Part shown: piece by piece, positions 33,924 to 45,344 of the stretch | Layout: the number at the start of each line of letters is the position of its first letter | Position numbering within the stretch: the stretch's first letter is position 1 | Assembly: GCA_006176705.1 (NCBI GenBank) | Contig: QRFJ01007186.1 | Location: 1-64,000 of the forward strand | Direction of reading: 5' to 3' | DNA: 64,000 nucleotides | Origin: Cocos nucifera | Taxonomy: Eukaryota > Streptophyta > Magnoliopsida > Arecales > Arecaceae | The notes under the pieces: generated by a model | Seen by the model: the letters and a program-made list of their open reading frames with translations, nothing else | Told to the model about the DNA's origin: nothing | Databases searched by the model: none | Translations under genes and position numbers: made by a program

Positions 33924-36010
33924 CTACTTGAGGATCTCAACCTTGGGAGGGACGACGGAGGGTAGAGTTGGATCGCTCTCGGCCACCTCAGGTTTTCGAA
34001 CTGGTTCAGGCACCTCTGCGGTAGGTTCTGATGGGCCAGAAGCAAGCTCGTCGAAGGTAGGGTCGACTACGGCATTAGACGGTCCCGCATCCATGTCGTC
34101 TTCCTCCTCCTCCAGAAAGCTGAGGTCGAGCTCGGGATCCTCCGGGCTATCCTTCCTTCGTAGATCTCAAAATCCTTGATAAACACTTTCTGGCCGAACT
34201 CGACGTTCAGATTTTGCATCTCGAGAGAGGTCTTGAACTCTTCCATGGCCTGGGTCATTTCCCCCGAGATTGACTTTGCCATTTGGATCTCCAGTTCAAC
34301 GATCCTATTTTTGACTTCCTTCCTCCTTTCCTCCTCTAAGGCTAGTGGAGCCTTTAGTCCAGCCAAGATGAACTCCTCTTTGCGGAGTGCTTCCTAAAGA
34401 CTTTCGATGTCCGTCGACTTCTCCTCGGCAAGGTGCTCTACCTCATCGACCCTCTCTTAAAGATGGTGGATCTTGGCTCGAAGGACCTCCTAGGCCTTCT
34501 ATGCCTCCACCTCCTAACGACGCACCCTCTTGATGTGGGCAAGCATCTAGTGACCCAACTGCAATAAATGATTGGTGTTAAAAAAAAGAAAAGAAAAAAA
34601 AAAAGGAGAGAAGAAGAAAAGCATAGAGAAGAAGAGAAAGAGTCTAGCAATGGAGCAATCACTTTGAGGATGGTTCCGAGAGAACCCCAAATGAGCTGCC
34701 ACGGGTCCAGGTCGACCATCTGGTCCACCACCTCAAGCATGGAAAACCTATCAGCAAGATCTCGGATGACCTTTGGGTTGTCAAAGGGATCCTCCCCTTG
34801 TTCGTTGTCATCATCGTCCGGTCCGCCTAGGCGAGCCTTGCAGCACATCTTCATAATGGCTTTCTTTTTTCTTCCCTCTCCTGTCCCTTTCTTGATAGGG
34901 AGATCCAAAACCCAAACCCCGTCGGAGGAACCTGAGGGCATGGAAGGCACCAGGCCCACACCAGCGGTGCCAACCTCGGTAGTTAGGGCAATCATGGCGC
35001 CAACGATGACCTCGAATGCAGCGACAGTGGAGGCGGAGACTTTGGAGTTGGAAACACTGACCTTCGCCCTCTTTGAACCATCATTTTGCACCTTCTCTTT
35101 CCTCTTCTTGGTGTAGAGTCCTTTGGTAAGCATCTCGGTAGCTTGTGCGTCCATCTCTATAATAGGAAAAGAAGCACAGTTAGTAGCAATACACATGCAT
35201 GAAACCATGTGGATTCAAAAATCAAAAGATGTATCAGTGGGATCGTGGGGACTCAAATTTAGGTTGAACAAGGTCTATTCTTTTAGAAGGTTGGAAAGAA
35301 GAGGAGCTCGATACGCCTTGAGTTTATCGGAGGAATCAAGGTTGGCTCCATCTAAACTAGGAGCTTGGTGAACTAACTCTCTAATATAACCCCATGAAGG
35401 AAGATCTAATGATGGCAAGGTCGGGCAATGTACAAAAAAGAACTTTTTCTTCCAATTATGAATGAAAGAAGGGGCACCTTTCAATAACCCCTTTTTATCG
35501 ACCTGGATGAAAAAGTACCATCAATCCTTCATGAAAGGATGGCACTTGAAGGTATACAAATTCCTAAAAAGCAAAATGGTTGGTTGGACTTCGGTCAACC
35601 GACAGAGGGAGAGGAAACATATGACGACCCGAAAGGAGGTCGGTATGATAGATGCGAAGAAGATGTTTAAAAATTGGAAGAGGGCAACTACAAATGAGGG
35701 CAGCGAGAGTCTAAGCCCGACATGCAAAGCTTCTAAGTATAAACAAAACTGGTCGATCGGAGGAGAGCTGATCCAGTCGTCGAAGCTAGGGAGTTTAAGG
35801 TCATATTCTGGAGGGATTCCGTATTGGATTTGGATCAGAGAAAGTTCATCCACGGATGGGATGGTGCCTGGAGCAAAAGATGAACGGGACATGTTCCTGG
35901 GTTCTACCTCGACTAGAGGTGAAGAGTTAAAGAAGGTCGGTCCGGATGAGCCCCATGAATCGATGGAGTGGGAGTTTTTGAAAGACATTCAGATCGAGAT
36001 TAAGCCCCAA
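33924..36010 (-). pseudogene. Antisense gene 1 of gypsy element G1: PF04195-like 'putative gypsy type transposon' protein, three exons
   Basis: This is a three-exon gene on the strand opposite to the element's LTRs. Exon a (start MSFKNSHSID at 35988, to about 35235) carries the conserved core YGIPPEYDLKLPS, SSPPIDQFCLYLEALHVGLRL, LCRLTEVQPTILLF and GAPSFIHNWKKKFFF. Exon b (35156-34663) starts EMDAQ and has a Lys/Arg-rich segment, an acidic DDDDNEQGEDPF run and IWGSLGTILK. Exon c (34558-33924) is coiled coil ending EEFKTSLEMQNLNVEFGQKVFIKDFEIYEGRI and an acidic tail. The second intron is GT-AG (34662-34559). The first keeps a strong acceptor (TTCCTATTATAG) but its donor is AT. Stops are UGA at 35523-35521, where the other copy has Trp, and UAG at 35277-35275, shared with the other copy. 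Exon c has a frameshift. The biochemical role of this family is not known. Confidence 0.75.
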
Positions 36011-36023
36011 GAAAACCCTTCCA

Positions 36024-36070
36024 ATATATATATATATATAAGAAAAATGTATATATATATATATATATAA
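36024..36070. repeat. (TA)n microsatellite, two blocks
   Basis: Two runs of alternating TA are separated by the unit AGAAAAATG, which is itself duplicated. It lies just upstream of the antisense gene 1 coding region, within its presumed 5' UTR. Confidence 0.9.
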
Positions 36071-36330
36071 GAAAAATGCAGGGCAAAGGTTGCCACCAAA
36101 AAATCAAGAAAGCAAGGAGCCAGCATGAATAACCTAAGAGAAGGGTTAGAAAACTAACCTAAACTGTCCAGGGAGAATGAAAGGATGATGGATGCGATGA
36201 GGACCAATCGAAAGAGTGTTCGAAGCTTAGGAAGGCGAGAGAAGGTTAAGACTCTTGGAAAGAAGATGGATGGAGGCTAAAGGAAGGAGAAGACTCGAGC
36301 AGGAATGACTTCCGAACAATAGGAAAAGAT

Positions 36331-36338
36331 CTTAAATA
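36331..36338 (-). promoter_or_regulatory. TATA box of antisense gene 1 (G1 copy)
   Basis: GGCTATTTAAG on the minus strand lies 314 bp from the start of the G1 LTR (36652). The other gypsy copy has GGCTATTTAAGG at exactly the same distance from its LTR (57856-57864). A pyrimidine-rich 5' UTR follows in both, with a shared TTAG/GTTAG donor-like site (36158 minus; 58034 plus). Confidence 0.65.
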
Positions 36339-36634
36339 GCCAGAGGTAACCCGAGGCAGTTATGATTGCGGATCGACTTCGGCCGGTCAGTGTACGCCAT
36401 GTGTCCCACTCATCTTGACAGAGGAGCGGCGACGGGCGGGGTCTTTATGGGACCATACTTAGGGCAGAGTTTCGGTGGGAGATTCAAATAGCCATCTTTT
36501 CGAACTCATTTTTAACTTAGAAAGCTTTGGTGCCAGCATGGTAAACATCGAAATGTCTCATCCTGACAAGTGCAGGAACCTATGATCAGACCTTGACAGT
36601 CGCATTTTTCTTCCTTCCTTCAAATTTCAAACTC

Positions 36635-36647
36635 AGGAGTAGGGGGA
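36635..36647 (+). other. Polypurine tract of gypsy element G1
   Basis: AGGAGTAGGGGGA is followed by CTAT and the LTR start TGTTGGGGATAAACC. It fixes G1 as a plus-strand element whose 3' LTR follows. The same tract occurs in reverse next to the LTR of G2. Confidence 0.85.
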
Positions 36648-36651
36648 CTAT

Positions 36652-37468
36652 TGTTGGGGATAAACCCCACTCCCACCGAAGTCCAGTCTGATGCTTAGCC
36701 TAATATAACTGGTAATCACAAAAGAGCCATGCCGAACTCCTTCCAAACTCCTCCAACAGTCGAACTCTTTCCAGACTCCTCCAGCAGCTGAACCCCTTTT
36801 GGACTCCTCCAACAGCCGAACTCCTTCTAGACTCCTTCAGTGGCCGAACCCCTTTCGGACTCCTTCAGCAGTCGAACTTCTTTCGGACTCCTCTAATAGC
36901 TGAACCCTTTGCGGACTCCTCTAATGGCTAAACTCCTTACAGTCATCCAGGAAGGTCTCCGCATGAGTACGGTCCCATACACGGCATGAACCGATCCACA
37001 CCCAGACTATCTTAGAGGAGTCCAAACTCCTCTAGAATTGATATAGCTCAAAGGTCATCACCAACTGACGCCTACCCCTCCGAACTTTGACTATCAAATC
37101 TCAAATGGACTGGCACCTCGCGACAACAGACACTATCCTCCATAACAAACTCTACATGGCCCCGAGCGGCTCACTACCTAATAGTTACGGCTGTTACTAT
37201 CAGTTTGTTACGGGCTCCCTCTATGAAAGGGACCCTCCAGATATATTTTCTCTAGGCTCTTTTCTTCTTCCCAAAACTCTGCTGAATTCTTTCTCGAGCA
37301 CTCTATTTCTGTTGGCCAAAAAAGCTAACTTGACCGTTGGAGGGTCTTGTTAGAGCCACCACCCTGGGCTTTGGACGAGACTTATTTTGCAGGTCACCGG
37401 TGGTGACCTCATCTCCTTCAACTCCAGCACTTCTCCGGCAGCAACCAGATTTCACACCAATAGCAACA
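36652..37468 (+). repeat. 3' LTR of gypsy element G1 (Tat-type family G)
   Basis: It starts TGTTGGGGATAAACCCC and ends CCAATAGCAACA, 817 bp, with TG...CA ends. A decayed TATA region (CTATGAAAGG) lies near 37221. Its first part contains imperfect repeats of GGACTCCTCCAACAGCCGAAC. Relatives are at 38277-39463 (plus) and 56414-57542 (minus). The frame at 37087-37353 lies in non-coding LTR sequence. Confidence 0.85.
36738..36935. repeat. Minisatellite in gypsy LTR, unit about 32 bp
   Basis: About six imperfect copies of a unit like GACTCCTCCAACAGCCGAAC plus CCTTTC follow one another. The corresponding U3 region in the G2 LTR has instead an 87-bp array, so this part of the LTR changes rapidly. 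Confidence 0.75.
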
Positions 37469-38276
37469 ATTAATCTAATTTTTTTCTAAAATTTTCATGA
37501 GAGAAAGAGGATCTAATTATGCACCAAATATCTAAAATTCATGCCAAAAAGGTTTGAGGAGGTGCCCAAGAGTTAGGCACTCCAATCTTTATTATCCTAT
37601 TTGCACTCTCTATCTAGGTACTTGACCTAGACAATGACTATTCTCTAACTCTCTATTTAAAGATAGTTAAGTCACAAAATTTTAAAATGTTTTAGATCTG
37701 AGAGAGAGAGCTTGGGTGTTGAGTCCCTAGGCATATCAGGTTCGAGGGCATAGGATTTTGTTGAGGTACAAATTATTGTGCCTAGGTGAGAGGAAAGGGC
37801 CTAGAGAAGAAGGGTCTTCTCTAGGGTTTTTATTTCAGATTTTCTTCCACCAATTTTTGAGAGAAGAACATGGGAAGAAGGCTTCCTCCAGATCCTCCCT
37901 TCTCTCCCTTTGATGCTCGAAGAGTTCAAGTTAATTGAAGAAGGAGATTCGACATTAACTATTGACAAAGAATCAATGCAGTGCTAGCACATTGTGCTGA
38001 TTTCTTGATTACTGGACTTTAGATCATGATCGGGGCTTCGTGTGGACTTCTCATAGGGGCTAGATGTGTATGCGGCTAAAAGTAACATTCTCAACCTTCG
38101 ATAATAAAGTGGACATCTAAATCCACAAAAAAGGTAATGGGATTTGATCTCAATTGTACACTATATTAGATCTACTTTTCTTATTTGATGTTGATATGAT
38201 CAACATCATGGTTTTGTATTTTATTTAATTTTCAGATTTATATGCATGCTTTAATCATATCATTAGTGTTGGATGT
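37469..38276 (+). repeat. Partial LTR of a D/B-type copia family, plus strand
   Basis: The segment follows the B LTR from about 13860 to 14230 in outline: a gene-like AGAGAAGAAGGGTCTTCT region, TGCTAGCACAT..GCTGATTTC, GGACTTTAGATC, then CGTGTGGACTTCTCATAGGGGC. It is closer to the LTR at 40379-41655. It is wedged between two gypsy LTRs, so one or both gypsy elements inserted into or beside it. Confidence 0.6.
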
Positions 38277-39463
38277 AAAATAGCTTCTGTTGAAGTTTGG
38301 ATGACCTATAATGTATATATGTTGGACGACCATCTCAACCATGATCAGCAACCCTCCAATGAATGCAGAACTCATCAAAGACATGATGAACTACGTTCAG
38401 CCAAACATGAACAATGAAGGGAGTTGTTAACTGACTCTGGTCCTTGTATTAGTATAACAACATTGAATATTAAATTCCAGCACCGTCCGACTTTGTTTAT
38501 GGTAGACCTTTAGAGCAGTCGAATTCCTTCGTGGTAGATAGTATATCTCATCAACCTTATGTCAGGAACTCCATCCAGCCGAGTTCTTCTCCAGTCAAAT
38601 TTCATTCTGACTGAACTTCTTTTCTCTACTTTATTGATAGTGGCCGATCTTGAAAGTGGCCAAGTTCCTTCATCCCTATCTAGCAATTGTAGATCTAGCC
38701 AGCTTATATTATGCATATTGGTTGGGCGAGTATGAACAACAAAAGGATCTCATCATAGATAGTGAATCTCAGCACTCCTTCAATCCAAACACCAGGCTGA
38801 CCTTGAGTATTAGCAAAAATTCCTCCAGAAGGTAGGATTATGATTCTAATCGAAGGATCCATCATCTTCTCCAACTTCTAATATATAATAGTTGTCCTCT
38901 CTTGGCCGACATTAAAGATGGCCGAACTCCTCAAGACTGTCACAGACAGCACAAATAGACTTAACCGATTGCAAGTTTGCCATTTGATTATCTAATAGCC
39001 AATCTTCAAGTTTTGCTCTACAATCAGACTTTGAGTTTTTCTTCCTAGCATGAACAGCTTACCAATGAATGTAGAAGTCTCTGACCTCTTATCCAAACTC
39101 CAATAAATTAACTCCAACCGCCTATAGGTCACAAGAAATGATAGCCCACTCTCCGTAATGAACTCCACGTGGCCCGAATGGCCTACTAACATTCTATTAT
39201 AACTGGAATTTTTGTTTTATTAGGAGCTCCACCTATATAAGGGATCCTTCGGATACGTTTCCTTCTCTATGTATTAAGCTCTCCTCTCTGCTTTGAATTC
39301 TCTTAAATACTCTATTCTTGTTGGCTAGAGAACTAACTTGACCATCGAAGGATCCTACCGGAGGCACCCACCTCTAGTTTGAACTTCATCTTGCAAGTCT
39401 CGTCGGTGTCCTCATCTTCTCTAGCCCTAGTGAGCTCCGACGTCAGCACCATTTTTTGCACCA
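38277..39463 (+). repeat. LTR of a second gypsy family G element (5' LTR), decayed
   Basis: It starts TGTTGGATGTAAAATAG and ends near GCACCAAT at 39463. The last 250 bp match the G1 and G2 LTRs well: TATATAAGGGATCCTTC, CTCTATTCTTGTTGGC, AACTTGACCATCGAAGGATC and CTTGCAAGTC. Earlier parts are diverged. The sequence that follows has a gag-like start and not a polypurine tract on its left, so this is a 5' LTR. The small frames inside it are not genes. Confidence 0.75.
39233..39240 (+). promoter_or_regulatory. TATA box of gypsy LTR promoter
   Basis: CCTATATAAGGGATCC is the intact form of the box in this LTR family. The same place reads CTATAAAAGGAATCC on the minus strand at 56645-56656 and CTATGAAAGGGACC at 37221. 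It sets the transcription direction of each gypsy LTR. Confidence 0.75.
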
Positions 39464-39582
39464 ATAGAATTAGTGCTAGAGGAAGGGACTTACTGAGCCC
39501 TTATTCTTAAAAGAGTACCAAGTCGAGTTCATCCTCTTCCTCGCTTTTACTATTTTTTTTGATATTTTCTTATTTCAGCAAG

Positions 39583-39651
39583 ATGACACCCAAGAAAGCT
39601 TCAACCCGACGATCCACCACCTCTGCTAGGTTTATGGAACCTCAGAACTAA
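39583..39651 (+). pseudogene. Start of gypsy gag, 22 codons then stop
   Basis: The frame reads MTPKKASTRRSTTSARF and stops at 39649-39651. A basic, Ser/Thr-rich N-terminus about 120 bp behind the 5' LTR is what gypsy gag genes show, but the match is short. A pyrimidine tract ending TTATTTCAG immediately before the ATG looks like a splice acceptor. Beyond the stop the sequence changes to copia leader, so the gag is truncated. Confidence 0.45.
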
Positions 39652-40038
39652 TTTTTGACTTAATCATTTAAAATATTTTCAAATTGGTAAATAATTTACA
39701 TGAATCATATTCAATATATGGTTTTAGATCTGATTTATTTTAGTATTTTGATCATATCCTAGGATTTCAAATCTAGATTTTTGTAGAAAGTAAGTTCTCA
39801 ATTTAAATTTTATAAAATAAATATATCATATATATTCTAGATTCAAAATAAAAGATACATATTGATATATGCAATAATAGGATCTAAATTTAAATACAAA
39901 ACACATCATATGGATCAGATCATAAATTATTTAAAATTAGATTTAAAATTTAAAAATAAATCATAAATTACTTTAGATCTTATCTAACATATTTATGATT
40001 AGGTTATTCAGGTCAACACATACTAGGACAACCTCTTC

Positions 40039-40062
40039 ACTGTAAGGGATAAACCTTACAGT
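40039..40062 (-). other. Leader hairpin, first copy
   Basis: ACTGTAAGG and CCTTACAGT form a perfect 9-bp stem around the loop GATAAA. The second copy at 40249-40270 has one pair changed from G-C to A-T with the loop kept, as expected if structure is selected. Confidence 0.6.
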
Positions 40063-40248
40063 AGGACAACCTTATAATCAGTATGTCCGATCTGATATTA
40101 TTTAGATCTAATCTAAATAATTTAAAATATATCTAACATTCAATTAATTTTCAATTTAAAATCAAAGAATAAATCATAAAATTATTTAAATGATATCTAA
40201 CTTATTCATGATTTATATAGATCAACACATACCAAGAAAACCTCTCCA

Positions 40249-40270
40249 CTATAAGGGGTAAACCTTATAG
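40249..40270 (-). other. Leader hairpin, second copy
   Basis: CTATAAGG and CCTTATAG form an 8-bp stem around the loop GGTAAA. It is a covarying duplicate of the hairpin at 40039-40062. Confidence 0.6.
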
Positions 40271-40364
40271 CAGGATAACCATAAAATCAATATGTAAGAT
40301 CTATAAAATTTTATTTTTAGATTTAATTTAATATAAATATAATTATGTTATAAATGAACCTAGA

Positions 40365-40377
40365 TGCTCTGATACCA
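40365..40377 (-). other. Primer binding site of family D element
   Basis: On the minus strand this reads TGGTATCAGAGCA, the initiator Met tRNA type site, next to the LTR end at 40379. Confidence 0.85.
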
Positions 40378-40378
40378 T

Positions 40379-41655
40379 TGATGAAAAATATACAGGATTT
40401 CATGCATGAATTTTAAAACTTTTTTGAAATGTAATGCAACAGAAGTTATAAATTAAATCATTTAATCTACAAATGCATGTAATCATATTACTAAATACTA
40501 CAACTAGGATCTATAACATGTCATAATGCATTATCAAATTAGAAAATAAAAAAATTTAGTATTGATCAAATCAATATCCTAGATCTAGAATGATTCCAGA
40601 TCTAAAACTTAGATCATATCTATGTAAAGAAGAGATCAGATCTCTTACCTTTGCACGGGTCGAGAATCCTGTGGTTGATTTTTGTTATTGCCTTTGGAGC
40701 CACACACACGTTTGACCTTTACAGGTGATCCACACGAGGCTATAATATAATCGAAGGTTCATCGAACGAAAATCCGCTCGAAGTGCCAGCTTCTTACGGA
40801 TCCCTCTGGATGGTTAATCTAAAATTTATTCTTTGGATCTCTTGGATACTCCAAGAGATGAAGAATATGAGAAGAAATAATGAAGAAATTTAATATTTGA
40901 ATCTCCCAAAAATTAGAAATAAAATACAATAGAAAAGGGTTCTAAGAGAAGATAAATCTTCTCTTTCTAGACATCGACGATTGATGTCCTAAAAACATCC
41001 TTATGCTAGGACAAGGGATGACCTTCTCCCTTTGACTTTTCTCATGTTTCTAGATTTCACACTCACTGATTTTTCTCAAAGAAAAATCTTACAAAATATG
41101 GAGAAGAACGGTTCTCAAATAAACTCTAAGAGAAGACCTTCTTCTCTTCTTCATCTCTCATTTGGACATGATTAGATCATGTCCAAAAAGTTCGCTATGC
41201 CCAACACCTTGGAACACAAATCCGCACACCGTCTTCCTCTCTCTCTTATATTTCTATAATATAAAAATTACATAAAATAAATAAGAGAAAAGTACTTAAA
41301 AGAAAAATAAAGAGAAGACAATCTTCTCTTACCTTTGTTCCTTCAAGACATTAAAATTTGATGTCTTGATGAAGACCTTTTGTTCAAGGAACTTGGTGCC
41401 CCAAACCTTCATGCCTTCTCCTCCTTTCCTTCAAGTTTTTTTCATAATTTTCTTGGATTTTTCACATCTAAAAATATCTTATAAGAGGTGCCCCAATTAG
41501 ATAAGGAAGACTTGGTCAAACATAGTCTTATATGGACTCTAGGGAGGAGTTTTGGAAGACGTCCAACTCTTGGACACCTCTCACCTTATTTTTTAGGTGT
41601 GAAGATTAATAAATCATGTGCAAAACCAAGGAAAATAAGTGCATAAAACAAAAAG
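40379..41655 (-). repeat. LTR of family D copia element (5' LTR), truncated
   Basis: It starts TGATGAAAAATATACAGG beside the primer site and runs rightwards until an E LTR begins at 41656. The region around 40730-40760 (ATCCACACGAGGC) corresponds in reverse to 38030-38050 of the plus-strand partial LTR. The expected outer end with CA is not seen, so it has been cut by, or lost next to, the E element. Confidence 0.65.
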
Positions 41656-44263
41656 ATGAAGGATAAAATTGGATTTTCCTACCATAGGATGCATCTGATC
41701 GGATCAAACTTGCAGTAAAATAATTTTAAAAATTTTCTATGATCTAATCAGATCTAAGAGTTCTCAGATCTAATTAGATTGATCTAAAATTAGAAGTAAA
41801 AAAATTAAATATTATGATAACAGTTATCACCTAATCAGATAAACCGTTTACCCATTGTGATGATCTGACAACTGATCCAAGGTTCTGATTGAGCCACGCA
41901 CGCGCTTGACCTCTAATGATATCCACTCAGGTCAGATATGGAAGTCTCCTCCTTCTAGATCTGATCTCCAAAGATCAGATCTGATGTCTTCCCATAGAGC
42001 CTTCAAAATGAACTCTGAAGGTTGTGCATTCATGTCACGAACACCATCATCTCTCGCTGATCTTTGTGCCAATGGGACTTGATCTTTGCTTGCAGGTTTT
42101 GTCCAACTCTTGGGCGTGGAGAAGGGGGAGAGGGTCAGATGAAAAAGGCATGGAGATGAAGATTTTGATAGGGCTTCACCGTAGAAAAATTATGGAGCAC
42201 AAAAGCTTGCGCAGGGCCCTATTTATAGACCTAGTCAAGAGTCCCTTTGCATATAACTTTGAACAGGTCAAAGTTTAACATGCAGAAGGACTCCTCCATG
42301 ATCTCCATGCCCCACACCCCCTTTTTCTCAGATTTTTGTTGCACAAAAATGAAGGGAAATGGCATGGAACAATTTGGGATATGGTTAAGTTGGTGCACAA
42401 CTCTTATCTCCTAAGAGTTTGAACTATTCAAACTTTTGATCCATTCAAACATGATTTGAATGGGACACTGTCATACATATCCATATGAGATGCATGGTAA
42501 AATGGGGAGTGTGCCCCTTATTCCCGACATAAATCCCATGTGGACGTGTGCCCTCAGATAAATTCTAGGTGGCGCATGCCATATCTCTTCTTTCCGGCAT
42601 ACTGGGTCAACATTTGACCCTTGTGCTATCCCATCTTATGGGATTAAAACATAACCTTTTCAAGTCTCATCTAATGAATTTATGTTAAGTCATAATCAAG
42701 TTAGAACAATCCTTGATCAGTCCAGGACACAATCCAGTTAGATCAAGAAAAATCCATCTAGAATTTTTGAGAGAAGCTTGTCCAAATCTTATTTCATGAT
42801 TTTAGGACAAGCCCTAATATGGCAAAGACAACTCTTGTCTTGTTTCCATCTTATGGGATTTAGGACAAGTCTTGATTAGGCCAGGAGAAGGTCCAGTCAG
42901 ATCAAGATAAATCCCTATAGAGTTTTCGGATAAGCATTGTCCAAAATGTTTCAAAAATTACCAGGTCTTGTCCTATTTCCATTTGATGGATTTGGACAAG
43001 CCTAGATTAGGTTAGGACAAGACTTTTCTGACTTGGACAAGTTCCAACCAGATTAGGACAAACCTATACAAGGCTCCTGGATGAGCCAAATCCAATTTGG
43101 CTCAGTTGAGATGACCTAGAAAGACTATAGAAGGAGAATGTTAGGCACAATCGTGTGCTAGCACGATTTTCTTGAACCTAATTGGATCTAATTCAAATCA
43201 ATCGAACCGAATTTGCTCAATTGAGGACATCCAGATCTAAACCCTTATTTGTGTGACCCAGTTAGGTTCAATTTTGTATGGTAATGGAACATGTCATGAT
43301 CTCCATCATCGACATCATCAAAACATCTTTTGATGGATCAGAACTCTTCCGATTCACTCAATTAAAATCATCAATCATCAAGATAATTCTAATTGATCCT
43401 AAATCCACCAGTGACATCTAGCAGTGTATGCTGGCAATCCATCAAAATTGAATAGCGAACCTCTTGGTGCAGCTACCTGTGTGATTGGGTTCTTCTATCA
43501 TGAGCCCCGACGAAATTAGGGTTAAGGTAAACTCGTCAAATCCAACACCCATCATATGAATGAATCATTCGATTCGAGTCCGATGTGAAATTCTAATAGA
43601 AACTTCTTTCTATTATTTTATACTACCATGGCCATGGGTTTTAGGACTCGATCTTATGATCATCATAGGACTACTCCTCTATCGAGGTTGATAGATCCCA
43701 TCTTGGTGCAATCCAATTCCTACAATGAACATGCTATATAGCCAACATATACCTCAGGATTTCAAATGGCTAGGAGATCGACTTATGGTATAGTCAAACT
43801 TTAACATCTTCAAGGTGAACTGCTGATGCACCTCAGATCAAAGAACTTGAGACATACTACAGCATCGAGCTAGTCATCGACGAGAAGGTAGGCTCCCTTA
43901 TGACTGCTTAAGGTGATCATGCTCAGTGCCCTCATTCTCTAACGAGTACCTATACTCTTGCTCCGGTGTCCCCACACCATAGACTCAAGACTCATAGCAA
44001 TCGTATATCGATCTTCCAGATCAATCACCATCCTCGTGATAATCCTACAATTAGGAGCAATTTATGAGTTAGTTATGATAACACATGTCTTAAATTGTCA
44101 ACCCTTGAGAATATATATTATCATGCCTATTAACTCAATGGATGTATCACCGACACTTTATATACAATGTGATAGAATAAATAACCCTTTAATTAATTTT
44201 TAAGTCAAAATTATGAAAATGCCTCTAGAAGGTATTTAACAAGTGTTAGCCAATCTGGCTTCT
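41656..44263 (-). repeat. LTR E1: 3' LTR of first minus-strand family E element
   Basis: It starts TGAAGGATAAAATTGG and ends at GGCTTCT near 44263. The last 19 bp or so (GGGCACACATCTAACA in the copy ending at 47155) are missing. There is no primer site on its left, as expected for the outer side of a 3' LTR. Minus-strand TATA sequence CTATAAATAG lies at 42219-42228. Length is about 2.6 kb. Frames such as 42024-42278 are non-coding. Confidence 0.82.
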
Positions 44264-45329
44264 AATTAAGCTACCCACACCCGAACCCATGATTTATGAA
44301 GGTGTCTTAGATATGAAAATTCATAAGTTTTAGATCTAATTAATTTTATAAACTTAATTCTTAATTAAGTTAAAGGGTTCAATAATAAGAAATGTATCAA
44401 AAAATCCTAGGATTTCAGGATCTAGGATTTTGTAGAAAAGTAAGTTTTTAATTTCTGATTAAGGGCAAACGTGCAGCACCCCTACACGCCATATGAGCAC
44501 CCCATTGAATAAAAAGAAAGGGCCTTTAAATTCTTCTTTCTATTATGACTGGACAACCAAGGAGAATGCCTTAATTAGAAATATGAACTATACTTAAAAA
44601 CTATTAGATCTAAAGCATATATAACTGTTACATGATTTAAGATCTAATTTATACATGCTTTGCATACATCTCATGTATCAATTTTAATATTTAAATTTAT
44701 GTTTTAGATCTGATTATATCTAATGTAATATATAAAAGTAAAATTTTAAATGATCTAATCATAAAAAAATTTTAATCTAGACTACTCATGGTATAGGTCT
44801 ATGTAACTAGTCTAGACATGCATTGCATATATCATACATATGAAAATTTTAAATGTATCTCATGCATTTAGATCTAATTATATCTTATATAATATCTAAA
44901 ATTTAACTAATCTAATCACATAATCTTTAGAAAATTAAATGAATATTTCATAAAATTTTTGATCTAGACTATGAGATTAAACTAGAGATCTAGCCTAGAC
45001 ATATGCTGCCTATATCATATATATTAAAATTTTAAATTAGATCTTATGTTTGAGATCTGATTACATCTAATGTAACATCTAAAACTTAAATAATCAAATC
45101 ATAAAAAATTAAATCAGATCTAATCTAAAACATATTTGAAAACTATCATGATATGGAACAACAGATCTAGACTAGAACATGCATTGTTTATGCCTAACAT
45201 ATATATTTAAAACATGCAATTTTTAATTATAGATCTAATTACATCCTTTGTAACATCTGAAAATCAAATGATCAGATTATAAGAAATAATTTTAGATCAA
45301 TCTAAAGATAGATCTAGAAGCAGCAACCT
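44264..45329 (-). other. Leader of first family E element, directly abutting LTR E1
   Basis: The sequence matches 51085-52138, the leader of the second E element. It has CTACCCACACCCGAACCC at its start and a TTTTGTAGAAAAGTAAGTTT block. The gag-pol region that should lie between this leader and LTR E1 is missing entirely, so the element suffered one large internal deletion. Confidence 0.78.
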
Positions 45330-45342
45330 GGCTCTGATACCA
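45330..45342 (-). other. Primer binding site of first family E element
   Basis: TGGTATCAGAGCC on the minus strand is an exact copy of the site at 15802. Confidence 0.9.
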
Positions 45343-45344
45343 GT

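Larger units (their letters stand above)
39652..40364 (-). other. Leader of minus-strand family D copia element
   Basis: AT-rich sequence lies next to a primer site read on the minus strand. It shares the TTTTGTAGAAAGTAAGTT motif with the A and E leaders. It contains two copies, about 209 bp apart, of a block with GATCAACACATAC and a small hairpin. No coding potential is seen, and the internal region beyond is lost at 39652. Confidence 0.65.

Noticed and set aside
34568..35116. Plus-strand open frame of 182 codons, rich in Lys and Glu at its start
   Set aside because: It lies opposite exons b and c and the second intron of the antisense gene, whose strand shows conserved motifs, splice sites and a homologue. 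The plus frame has no counterpart in the other gypsy copy.
35462..36070. Plus-strand open frame of 202 codons ending in a Tyr-Ile run
   Set aside because: It is the reverse of exon a, which carries the recognisable PF04195-like core on the minus strand; its tail is the translated (TA)n microsatellite.
42024..42278. Recurring 70-85 codon plus-strand frames in the E LTRs (also 45927-46139 and 52745-52957)
   Set aside because: They recur because the LTRs are homologous; each has different ends and stops, and they lie around the minus-strand LTR promoter.
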